Below are positions 51,001 through 60,900 of a stretch of 64,000 nt of DNA, in pieces. Source of the stretch: Atrichornis clamosus (taxonomy: Eukaryota; Chordata; Aves; Passeriformes; Menuridae); NCBI GenBank assembly GCA_013400975.1, contig WBMZ01011407.1:1-64000 (forward strand). Reading direction: 5' to 3'. Position 1 is the first letter of the stretch, and each line of letters starts with the position of its first letter. The notes below the pieces were generated by a model. The model was given only the letters and a program-made list of their open reading frames with translations, did not search any database and was not told where the DNA came from. The translations under genes and the position numbers were made by a program.

Positions 51001-54000
51001 CACTGAACATGCAGTGCTGCCCTTTATTCAAAGCTCTTCCTTCTCTGGACACCATGCAGCTCATCACAACCGACCACTCTGGTTTTTGCAATATCCAAGC
51101 AGAAATCCAGCGGAAATTTTGTTTTTTAGAAGAAACATTTTATAGGGATAGAGAAAGCAGGTGGCTAATGAAAGCAAGCAGAAAATCCCTCAACATCCTT
51201 AGCATAATCCAAACACAGCTACTGTAAGCACATCCAAGAAAACTCAGCTCTCAAAACACAGCTGTGACCTTGTGACGTGATCCATGTGAGAGGATGCTCA
51301 CACAGCCTCACTGGAGCAGAAAGCTGTGCTGCTGTGGATGCAGTTGTGGGCCAGGGCCTTTCTCTGTAATGTCTCAGGTCACCCTAGAGACACCACCAGT
51401 GTGAAACCAGGCCAATGAAAACAGGTTTTTAAAGTGATTCGAAATACTGGGTCCCCAAACACAAATGAGTGATGCCTTTGTTGTCACATGGTCCTGTGTT
51501 GTAAAAGACTTTATAAAAATCTTTCTGAACAGCACACCGCCTAAGGAAGACAAGCAGGTACACAAAGGGAATAATAATGCAGGCCTGGAGTTCACTGTTG
51601 CAGTGACTCCATTTTGGATGGAGAACTTTATGGAATGAAAAGATTCAAGGGAACAGCAACGCTCACAGACTGCACCAACAGGGGCCCATATTCTCAGAAA
51701 AGACAACAAGTCAGTAATGACAAAACTCAAGGAATCAGCATTTCTTTGACATTGTACTTAACTTCTTGCCTGCCAGTTTGTTACTCATTTACAAAAAGTA
51801 CTTTCAATATAATCTTTCAAAATGGGCATGTGCCCAAACATTACAGTTATGAATCTAAAGAGAAGCAATATTCCAGCCCTGTAGTATCAGATTAGACCCT
51901 TTTAGGATCTGAAAACCAGCCTAACTACACTTCTAAGAGATGCAAGACCTTTACACGCAATCTTCTGTTGTCAGTTAATGAACAGATGCACATAATTCTG
52001 TACGTCAGAAGATAAAACAAAGCAACAGAAGATGCAACATAGAAATGGTAATAATGTATGCTAAATGTAGATGCTTAGAAATCTGTTTTCTTAAAAGCTG
52101 TGAAGTTCTCTACCCTTTATACACAGCACAGTCAGGGACAGAGAGCAACATCTGGGTCAATTTCCTCATCCCTAACTTGCAGGTTTTCAAATTTACTTAT
52201 ATTTTATCTCAAATCCTCCAGAATTTGTTTTGTTTAAAATATTGCAATATGATTTTCTTCATATTCAAAACACCCGAACACCCAGCAAAACCCACAAGAT
52301 TAACAGAATGCACTAAGCCTGTTCACTACTTTCTACAGAGGTTCAATATGCATATATGCCCTTGCTTAGAATCATTGACTGACTGTACAGTTAGCTGTAC
52401 AGGAGGAATTAAATATACTTTTTAGCTTTTTTTTTTTTGAGAAAGAGCAGCAGCAAGGACATGTGTAAGAGAGCAAAACAGCTCTACTCAGACAAAGCTG
52501 ACTTCCTGAAGGCTAAATACCTGCTTGCTGGCAACCAGGGTTTCAAAATCTAAAGTCCACTTCATATCAGATGTCAGATGTTTCCTTTACAATACTTCAG
52601 TACTGATGACTCATGTAATTTTGATATATAGTGGCTTTCTTTAAACTGGAGCGCCGCAAAAAATGATTACTTAGGAAGCCCAACTTTTATTAAAGAAAAT
52701 ATTGATGAATGGCTTGGGATAGAAAAGCTTGAAAATATAACCCAAATACAAAGCTTTTAAAATCCAGAGTGCAATCAGAAAAAGCACATTAAAAAAAAAA
52801 AACATCCAACCTAAACCAAATTCATGATTTTATAGGGCTTCAGCCTACCAACAGAATGAAAGAGTTGGCATTTTCTTGCATGAATAATTACCAAGTGCTT
52901 TATAAATGCTTGTTGAAACAGTAAACTCATTCTATGGATGAAGTACAGATGTTGGCCAACTCCTATGTGTGGCTGGATGAGAGTTGGGAATTGAAATCAA
53001 GTCATCCAAACTGGCAAGTTCTTCCCCAGTGGCAATGTCTGCATTTTACAAGATCCCTTTTCCTTGAATACTCACCTCTTGTGCAAATGACTCTGCTTTC
53101 TTCCGTAGGTTCTGTTCCAGTTCAAAGTTTACTTGAAGCTCTTCATATTCCTCTACTGCCAGCACAGACACTGTTTATAAGAATAAAACAAGATCAGAAA
53201 TAGAAGTGGAACAGATCAAAAGCAGAACCACTGTTTGATTTACCCAGATAAGCTACAATTCCCTAGTACTGACAGCATGACCTAGTTTTACATTTCCCTC
53301 TAAAGTCCTCTTTGCAATATTTGCCCTGTTAGCTCTAAACCTCACTACAGACATGCAGAATTACTGATCTTCTGCACAGAGTAATACTCCTCCTGTTCAG
53401 ACTCAAAATCTCCATAACAGGCATCAAGTACCACAGGCCATATTTTGCATCTCTGGGTGTATGTGACTGAAGGCTTCAGAGAGCTTTGCTGAATCTATCG
53501 AAGATTATTATGTTATTTTTGAGGAATCTGAATTTGTTTACCTGGTTTGGAGATGAGCATAACAGTTTTTAAAGGTAGGTACAGTAAGTGGTGATTTAGA
53601 CAGTGGGATACACATCCCAGTCCACCTGAATCTTAAAATGATGCTAACTTAAAACAAACAAACGAAAAACAACCACACACAAAAAATACCCAACAAACAA
53701 CATACATCTTAGAATGATTTAAGATAAATTAATCAACTCCGACTGAAATGCACTGAGTACACAGCTCCAACACAGTGCCACACAACACAGGATATAACTG
53801 GAACTGAACAGGTATTTTGGTAGCTCATTTCAAGCAGATTAAAAAAAAAAAGCTTGCTTTAACCCTTCCTGGAAAACAGGAAAATGTGAAACTAGGGGCT
53901 GTTCTTTTAATCATGCTTACAAACAAGGAAATATTTCAGAAACTTTTCCTCTGCCACACTATCCCCATCAAAAGCTTCAAGCTAATCTGTTTAATCAACT

Positions 54001-57000
54001 GTTCTGAAGTTTGGTGTTTAAGAGTCTTCTAGTACTGCCTGTCACAGGCTACAGCAAGGCAGACACATAAAAGAGGTAAGAGATGGATACTTGGTGGAAG
54101 CCTACAGGATATGCCCTACTATATCTCAGCCAGATCCATTGTCTTCTACTTCAGGAAAATGTGAATAGAGCTTTTTATCAAACCATTTTTAATTTTACAA
54201 GGCTAAATAAGGAGCAAGAGGTAAGGGTATAGTAACCTAAGGCACTAAAAACTTTTCCCTCCCCTCAAAACTTCTTTGGGGTCAATCATTACTCATGTAG
54301 AAGCACCTACCTTCATAAGGCAAAAACTTTCCTTTTCTGAGCCATATCTCTTTTTAGACTTTCCCTGCCCTGGTTTTACCTCTCCTCTCTTTCTAGGAAA
54401 GGAAAATTTCTGATTTCCTTCCAAAACTTGGAAATCATATTTCCTACAATCTAGCACTCCTGCCTTTTTCTCATCATGCTCTGAACGTAAAACAAGTTGC
54501 TCCCAAGCCTTTAGACATTCCAAGTGATTAGCTGCATCCCAACTAAAAGGAAAACTGGTGTAATGATTTAAGAAAACAGGAGACTAAGGTTCAAACTCCA
54601 TCTCTGTGAAGGACTGCCCTCCTGCCCTAGTTTGCCACTTATGCCATGCAGGAAAAAGCTTTTCTATTCCCACATAACACCTGCTATTTACACTGTCGGA
54701 TTTTCCTGGAGTACAGACAGTCTAGAACAGTCCATGAGTTCATGCAGAGCCTGCAGCAATAAAGTCGAGTGTCAGATCTGGACCACAGTCACTGCTCTGC
54801 AACCTGCTCTTTGTACTACAACATAAAAGCTCTGAAACGTCTGCAAAGGATGCAGCAAACTGCTAGAGAACCTGCTGAGACCACACACCTCTGTTACATT
54901 TCTCCAGCAGTTTTTGTTGGTTATTAACTTCGGTTGTCAAAACAGCCTTTTCTTCTTTCAGCTTATTTACCTAGGAAAGTATAAAGAACACATCAAAAAT
55001 AAGAGCATTTCAGCTTGGTGGCATAAGGCACACAGTACATACATAATGCAAGTCAGTAGATTTTTTTCCTAGGTTTGGCTTGATGCTGGGATTTTCAGTG
55101 GGACGGAAAGCATTTTTACTCCACCTTAAGAGATATAATTAAAGGGTCATGAACTAATCCTCCTGTGGCATGTTCCACTCACAGATGCAAATATAACATC
55201 TTTGGAACCTTTCAGGATCAGGTGCCATAGCACCTGGTTGAAAAGTTACTTGACTTTTTGCACTTTAAGGTAGTCACTCTGCTGTTTTGGGGGTTCTTTT
55301 TCCTGGACTCTGTTTATTGTCCAAGAGCTGTCAGCTGTGTCTTTCTGAATGCAAGTGTTGCATAGACAGGAAGAGCCACTAAGTCCTGATTTGCATCAGT
55401 ACATGGCTTATCCAGTTTTCAAGTAGAATGAAACTCTGCTGGCTCAAAAAGCCAATTTGCTGGTCTAATTACCATGACACAGCACTGCCAGTGACTAAAC
55501 TTAAGGATATGCTCAATGAAGTAGCACCAGTGATTAAACTATGTGTCCTACAAAAGTATTTCTTACACATCTGCAGGTTTAAGGAAATCCAAAAAACCCC
55601 TGCAGGCTGTGATGGGTGAGGGGCCGTCAGGAAGGGGAGGTGACAGCTGTAATATGGGCACTACAACAGATCAAACAGCTCAGGAGAAATCATGTGCCAG
55701 CAGCAGTGGCAGACTGGGCTGTGAGGTAGAAGGCCCCTTCCAGGGATATGCCCTAAGTGATCCATCACACAGGAAGGCTGGCAGGACTTTAGATAGTATT
55801 CAATTAACTTCACAACTGAGCATTTTCAGCAAAACTAGATACAAAAAGCACCGACTCCACGCTAACATGGTCTCGCCTTCCATGGTACAATACATACTTC
55901 TTCAATTACTTCTGCAAGTTTGCACCTCAGGTTTTCCAGTTCAATGGCCAAGGTCTTCTTTTCCTCATGAACAGATACGATTTGATCTCGCAGCTCTACA
56001 GTTTGAGGAAGGAAATGAAAAATATATTTTATTCAAAAAACAACAATGAAGGAAATGCCATAGTAATGCAAGGACAGTTGAGTATGAAACACCTGAACTA
56101 CGTATGAAGCATCAGTTGTAATCAAGGTACATCCTCAATAATTTATGAGCTTTGCACAAGTGTCAAGTAACAGCTCTGTAACTGGGCCACAGTTTCAGAT
56201 TTACTCTGTTGAGGTAAGGTCCTTGTTCAGTACTGCTGTCTTTATTTGCATTCTGAATGAGTCATTTCCTGCTATAACAGGGCCAATCCTGCCACCTCAG
56301 AGTGTCCTCAGTCCTGCTCAGGAGACTGTCACATCACAGAGGCTCCAGTATGGAGGCAGCAGAAAGCAATTTTTAAGAGGCCTCCTTTAAAACAAATTAA
56401 TGCACTTCAATTCTTTTTTAGATCATGAGTTCTTGTCACAAGGGAAATAAACAAAACAACAGGCAGTTAATACTTGGGAGGTTTTCAGTGAAGAAATTGT
56501 CCTGAACAGCTGCCAATTTATAGTCTTTGTAACATTATGTGAACAGAGTCAGAATATAACCTTTACTGATGGAAGAGCTAATGCTTGTAATTTTCCCCTC
56601 AGAATTTTTGTTCCTTAATTATTAAAATATGAAATAAATTAAATTCACAATGGAATAAAACATTTGATTATAATCACTTCTTAACAGGAGATCAGTTTGC
56701 ATACATAATATACGAAGGTTTAGGTTAACATAAAATCACCACAAAAATAAAAATTTATTGATATATATTAGCTTTCAGTAAGTGCTCTCATTCCCCACCT
56801 GCTTCCAGTATTTCACAGCAATGCTGTTCATTGAATAACAGCCACGAGTTGAGAAAATTGTGGCTAATCAATTGCAGATGATGAGGACGTGCTGGATGTC
56901 CTTCTGCTCGGGCCCACATCTTGAAAAGTCGATTCTACACCAGCAACCCCCTCCCAAATCAGGAGCCTCAGATTTATTGTCATCTAAATTAAAGGCATAC

Positions 57001-60000
57001 ACTTTCTAAAGTAAATAAAAAGACCTGTTTTCCCAGAAGATTCTTGATCCATGTCATCTGTTAGATTTGTGCTTTCCAGCAAAATTAATGGGGAAAAAAG
57101 TCTCATTGAAATTTACGGTACCTGGATTAAGTCTGGTTTTACAATACATGTATCAACTCCATCATCAAGAGAAGAAAGTTTATGTACATACCACAAAGAC
57201 CCTCAGATTTTAGCACCTTATTTGTGTATCCTTACAGAAAAGTAGTGGGAAGGAAGGTATCATTCCAAGAAACATCCAATACTTTGCTGAATGGTGAGAA
57301 GGCTAAAAGACTTACAAGGTCCCCAACATGCCACTTTTCATTCTTTAATGAATTGTTCATCAAAACAGAAGGCAGATATATCAGAGCCTTTCTAAAATAT
57401 TTCTCTAATTTGACTCTGCTACCCTCCTAGCAATGTTCTCCTCTGATCTGCAGCCAGTCTTTGCTCTTTAAATGTATTCTTTACACTTTTCTCCAATAAA
57501 GTAGGAGGTACTTCAGAGTCTTATTTCCCATTCAAATGGGTTGCATGGTGTGCATCACACCATTTGCTGCCTTTTTTCCTACACCTATAGGATGGAAAAC
57601 TGCTTATGAGAGAACAGTACTGTGACACCTTATTTCTTGGGTGGAATTGTTTTACAAGCAACTTCACAACACACCTTGTTTTTCCTCAGTGATACTTTGT
57701 ACCACTTCATTGTGGCCACTTCAAAAAAAAACCAATTAACAAGGTCATACTGAAAGTTCAGAAAAGCTATACTTAAATAACATTTGCTACTGTAAGTTAC
57801 AATCAGAAAAAAAAAGAAAGCTTTTTTTTTTTAAATAAGTGAAACACTTAATATCTACTGTCACCAAATCCAGAATGTGGGCGTTCCCCTTTTCTTGGAT
57901 ACTAAGACATAAAAATATACAAAATCACAATGATTTCATTGCAGAGATGAGAAAGGAAGGCTGACTTTGGTCTACAGAAATACAAACTGCCTTCAAAAAA
58001 GAACCAGAAACTTCTGAAAAAAAAGCACAGATTTCTCTTATCAACGTATTTCCATGTTCCCAACTCTGCTGTTTTACCCAGTACAACAGTCCCTTTTTAA
58101 GCTGCTTGTTTGATATTAGCTCTGGAACACGAATGAAGTTTGTGCATACAAAGCTACATAATGGAAATAGAAATGGAGAGTCCTGTCCCACAAGCTTTGA
58201 AATAATGACATTGCAGTTGAAGTAAAACCAAGGTGACCTTGTTCTTCTGCTTAACTTTTACTCTCTTAAGGGTCTTAGGAAATATTTCTTTTCCTGACTC
58301 AGTAACACTGAACTCCCTCAGCGGGGTGGATCTCACGTTCCTATTGCACTGTAACTTCCTCTGCAGGCTGTATATTCCCCACGTGTGTTACACTACCAGC
58401 CCACGCATTCCTGGAAATCCTTTGATTCTGACCACTCCCAGAAGCATGACTTGGAACCAGACAGATCTCTGGTCCAAACCAACACTGCTGTTCTTTAGAC
58501 AACTGCCATGCATGGGGGTGTAGGATCAGCAAAAATGCTCACCTTTTATTTGCTGCTGACAATGCACAGAATTGCATGATCCAGAGGTAGCTTCTGTATC
58601 CGTGGATGATTCGTCCTCATCAATGTTAATCTCTTCAGTGAAAATTTCTGGGCCCAGTTTGGCCATGTAAAGCATACTAATTCTTTTCAAGGTCTTATTT
58701 TCTTTGTTCAGCTGAAAGGTGAGAAGGACAAACATTAAAAAGCTAGTTAGTCTGTCTTTAAGCTGCTGGGCAAGAAGAAACAGTCAACTGGGGTTTTTTT
58801 GCTTTATCATTAAAAGAGCTATCAAAGAAGACAAAGTAGCATTAGATTAAATGCTCCATTCAACATTAAAATGCTCTGAAAATGGAATGCTTGTCCACTT
58901 TCTACTCCAAGAGGCTTGAATTCAACATGACTCTTTATCCATACCCTTTTTTCCTCTCTAGTACTTCTGTTTAATAAACACTCTGTGTAAGTTCAAACCA
59001 AACAAATCAACTATCAAGCTTACTTATTGCTGCTACACATGCTTTGTGACAGCTGCTTCAGCTCCTCATCCTTAACCACGCACCAGCATCAACAGGAGTC
59101 CAACAGAGTCTGCGTTCCTGAAAGCTCAGCTGGTTTTCTCAGCTGTATCAATTGGTTAACTAAAAATTCTTACTTTCTTCTATGCCCTATTTTGCTTATA
59201 AACTACAAACACCACAACTACTATATACCCGGTCACAACAGAATTATCTCAAAATTCTTCTGAGTCAACATGTCTGAGATGAAAGCCATCTCATAAACCA
59301 ATCCTTTATGGGTCAGACCGCAAGTCAGAAATCACTTTGGGTTAGATGCTTCAACACAGGACTGGTGGTGGATGGTACAGAAGAGGTTCTGCAAGGCACC
59401 TCTGTCTTGATCGAAGTGCAGGAAAAATCAAAGAGGGATCACTGCAAATGTTTAATTCTCATGATTTTTTTCAGTGTCCTGCCTCCAGACACCCCACGGC
59501 AGCAGCTCTCTGCAAGCTCAGCACAGCCTCTGTGGTGTTCAGGTAAATGTTGGGGTGATTGTCCACCCACCATCCAAGTATTCCCTGTGCTCAGGTTTAA
59601 GAATGAGACTCAATTTTCTACTAATGACGTGCTAAATGTCAAAGTCAACACGGACTTCAGAAGTCCAATATGTGCTTTCAAAGAAAACATATTCAATACA
59701 GTTCATCTGACCTCAAATTTTTACCTAAGCAATCATCTTTGGTCCCTGTTTTCCTCAGTCCTTCAACTACAGAAGATTTACTCAGGAACTTCTTCATCTC
59801 ATTCCTAAGGAATAAACTGAGCAAGTGGGAAGAGTGGTGTGAGGAACCTTACAAGGTTTAGTCAGCTCACAGCAAGGAGCAGCCCCACGGAGTAAAGCGA
59901 GTCTTTGAACTGCCCTTGTACATGCATTACAGGAAAAGTGCAGAGAAGAAGACAAGTTGCATAAATGTGTTCATTTTCTTACTTATATGCTGATTGTCTA

Positions 60001-60900
60001 TCTTATGAATTCTAATATAGTGTCATTATGCAAACAATTAAGTAAATACCTCCAGAAAGTACATTGCTAATGCATCTAAATTAAAGTGATTTCTTGCTGG
60101 TGTGATTTTTACCATATCTAAGGATGTACTTTGGGCAGGGAATGGGGAGGGGGGGGGGAAAAAAAAAGGCAAAAAAAAGGCAGTCAGCATTGCTAATGAA
60201 ATTTGGTTCAAAATTGCTGTAATCCATTTTCTGATGAAGTGGCTCAGATGCATTTTACACAACCAAAAATATATAAGAGAGATAAAAACATTCTTTAATA
60301 ATAATGCACTTCTGATGAGATGGAATATAGAAAATTACACACTTGCTAAATTCATCAGACCAGACGCAATCAACAGAGCAGTGGAGGTCACCTTTCCCCT
60401 GCCCTCGCTTTGCTTTCATAAACAATCACCTGAAATGTAATGCAGTGGTTGACTTTTTCCATTTGATTTAGACACTGAAATGCTCATTATTGTTTGCACA
60501 CAGGAGAGTTCTAAAACTTATTTTCCATTTAACCTAAATGCATATGAAAACTAGATATCTGGATGATGGTCCATGAAAATAGAAACTACATTAAAATGGG
60601 TATTTTTTTTTTCTTTAAAGGCAGAAATTGTATTTTGCATCTCACATATGGCTTTTAGTTTTTTGACACTTCAAAACTACTTCACAGATCCACAAGAATG
60701 CACAAAAACATGTAAGGGACATGCATGCAATCTCAACTTTTAAATAAATAAATCAATAAATAGGTAAATAAATAGATAAAACAGCATCACCATGATTCTC
60801 CTCACCTTAGAAGCCAAAGCCTCAGCACTTTCACGGCACGTCTTCTCAATTTCAAATTGGTTCTGAATACAGTTTACTTCCTCAATAACCATGTGAGAAA
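23857..60900 (-). CDS. SHTN1: Shootin-1, exons from about residue 58 to the stop
   Basis: Shootin-1 links F-actin retrograde flow, through cortactin, to L1-CAM in growth cones and drives axon outgrowth and neuronal polarity (family knowledge). Fourteen exons join in one frame: 60900-60806, 58711-58543, 55995-55898, 54970-54889, 53170-53076, 43334-43188, 41892-41739, 40665-40560, 38885-38803, 35752-35643, 35021-34968, 32180-32060, 31471-31288, 24067-23857. All junctions are GT/AG and phases agree. They give 568 codons plus a split first codon, about 626 residues in total against 631 in human. Order: coiled coils (to about residue 337), poly-Pro (about 352-369), a basic segment, a conserved VEEMMDRIKKGV helix, and a Ser-rich tail ending ETDSSNC. 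The PAK1 sites Ser101 (KRIS) and Ser249 (KRQS) are present. The first exons and promoter lie beyond 64000. Confidence 0.97.
24068..31287 (-). other. SHTN1: SHTN1 7.2-kb intron
   Basis: No other gene is supported. About 24340-24610 is GC-richer with scattered CpG. A 13-bp tandem word (ctgcaggttattc) lies near 29565-29588. The rest is unique-looking AT-moderate sequence without a recognised transposon. Confidence 0.6.
31288..31471 (-). CDS. SHTN1: SHTN1 exon, residues 496-557
   Basis: Acceptor tgggttttag, donor GTAAGT. It encodes PTGILATSESKSLPVLGSG and LNKKDVETEF, then a variable Pro/Ser/Gly part. Confidence 0.95.
31472..34967 (-). other. SHTN1: SHTN1 introns between 31471 and 34968
   Basis: Introns 31472-32059 and 32181-34967. 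The longer one includes a stretch at about 33820-34070 with TTAATTATG and CTAATTAG homeodomain-type words, a possible conserved element. Nothing else is recognised. Confidence 0.5.
32060..32180 (-). CDS. SHTN1: SHTN1 exon, residues 456-496
   Basis: Acceptor ttgctgtag, donor GTAAGT. It encodes ETLNKSTSSRSLKSLE and ETELERVLRRRKVTTDQDS, specific to the long isoform. Confidence 0.96.
34968..35021 (-). CDS. SHTN1: SHTN1 exon, residues 438-455
   Basis: Acceptor tttgtttgcag, donor GTAAGG, 18 codons in phase 0, ending ELKGIL. In mammals the short isoform (shootin-1a) ends close to this point, so this is the likely branch between short and long forms. Confidence 0.95.
35643..35752 (-). CDS. SHTN1: SHTN1 exon, residues 401-437
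   Basis: Acceptor ttctagcag, donor GTTTGG. It encodes EEVTDLKRQAVEEMMDRIKK and GVHLRPVNQ, nearly identical to the human helix. Confidence 0.97.
38425..38600 (-). mobile_element. CR1-type LINE 3' end fragment
   Basis: The words acagaatgtttcagtttgga, agggacctgcaatgaccatc and accacttcagggctgacc follow in the order of avian CR1 3' ends read in reverse. It is about 170 bp, diverged and inactive, inside a SHTN1 intron. Confidence 0.65.
38803..38885 (-). CDS. SHTN1: SHTN1 exon, residues 373-401
   Basis: Acceptor tcccccaaag, donor GTACGG. It encodes SLMSMIRKRSHSNTNVSKKE, a basic segment after the poly-Pro tract. Confidence 0.95.
40560..40665 (-). CDS. SHTN1: SHTN1 poly-proline exon, residues 338-373
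   Basis: Acceptor ttgtgcag, donor GTGAGT. After VDELQKRIQQSENPA it encodes ten Pro, one Leu and six Pro, then NPIR. The tract (about 40570-40625, G/GGA-rich on the plus strand) is a plausible profilin or SH3 ligand and could vary in length. Confidence 0.96.
40666..43187 (-). other. SHTN1: SHTN1 introns flanking the residue 287-337 exon
   Basis: Introns 40666-41738 and 41893-43187. No gene or mobile element was recognised. Confidence 0.6.
41739..41892 (-). CDS. SHTN1: SHTN1 exon, residues 287-337
   Basis: Acceptor aactgcag, donor GTAAAA. It encodes IKELEEQLENQSLHKEI and LKQQLELSEEEKKELELKY, the last long coiled coil. Confidence 0.97.
43188..43334 (-). CDS. SHTN1: SHTN1 exon, residues 238-286, with Ser249
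   Basis: Acceptor ttttggcag, donor GTAAAA, 49 codons in phase 0. It encodes MFIEQNKMKRQSQLLLQ and LLKALDDNAKLTHTLEEERL. The PAK1 target Ser249 is the codon at 43301-43299. The cortactin-binding region of the family begins in this part. Confidence 0.97.
45480..45511. repeat. Perfect 13-bp inverted repeat
   Basis: Arm gaagaaatcaagt (45480-45492), 6-bp spacer (45493-45498) and its exact reverse complement (45499-45511). Intronic; function unknown. Confidence 0.7.
49190..49735 (+). mobile_element. Solo LTR of an avian ERVL-type endogenous retrovirus
   Basis: The stretch begins tgctggttttggctgg and continues through ccaccccaccagcaagtggg, ctgggaggggacacagccag and cagcttttgctttacttagg, in the order of a common avian ERVL LTR of about 540 bp. 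No retroviral genes flank it, so it is a solo LTR. The 3' end is diverged and target-site copies could not be defined. Orientation is opposite to SHTN1. Confidence 0.7.
53076..53170 (-). CDS. SHTN1: SHTN1 exon, residues 206-237
   Basis: Acceptor cttataaacag, donor GTGAGT. It encodes VSVLAVEEYEELQVNFELE and LRKKAESFAQE, coiled coil. Confidence 0.96.
54889..54970 (-). CDS. SHTN1: SHTN1 exon, residues 179-205
   Basis: Acceptor tttcctag, donor GTGTGT. It encodes VNKLKEEKAVLTTEV and LLEKCNR, coiled coil, ending in phase 1. Confidence 0.95.
55898..55995 (-). CDS. SHTN1: SHTN1 exon, residues 146-178
   Basis: Acceptor caaactgtag, donor GTATGT. It encodes LRDQIVSVHEEKKTLAIELE and KLAEVIEE, a continuous coiled coil. 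Confidence 0.96.
58543..58711 (-). CDS. SHTN1: SHTN1 exon, residues 90-145, with Ser101
   Basis: Acceptor cacctttcag, donor GTGAGC. It encodes LNKENKTLKRISMLYMAKLG and an acidic DEDESSTDTE stretch. The PAK1 target Ser101 is the codon at 58678-58676. Confidence 0.97.
60738..60780. repeat. AAAT-type microsatellite
   Basis: taaataaataaatcaataaa followed by more of the same, an imperfect tetranucleotide repeat 26 bp before the donor-side end of a SHTN1 exon. Confidence 0.8.
60806..60900 (-). CDS. SHTN1: SHTN1 exon, about residues 58-89
   Basis: Acceptor cccttag, donor GTGAGG. It encodes SHMVIEEVNCIQNQFEIEK and CRESAEALASK, part of the first coiled coil. It begins with two bases of a split codon, so an upstream exon exists outside the window. 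Confidence 0.95.

Larger units (their letters stand above)
43335..53075 (-). other. SHTN1: SHTN1 9.7-kb intron
   Basis: The largest complete intron. It contains a perfect 13-bp hairpin at 45480-45511 and a solo ERVL LTR at about 49190-49735. 50430-50830 is GC-richer with chance frames. No other gene is supported. Confidence 0.6.
53171..60805 (-). other. SHTN1: SHTN1 introns between 53170 and 60806
   Basis: Introns 53171-54888, 54971-55897, 55996-58542 and 58712-60805. They are AT-rich. A homopolymer G then A run lies at 60147-60178 and an (AAAT)n-like tract at 60738-60780. No other gene was seen. Confidence 0.6.

Noticed and set aside
55543..56049. 168-codon plus-strand frame
   Set aside because: Runs antisense over the SHTN1 exon 55898-55995 and has no homology of its own.
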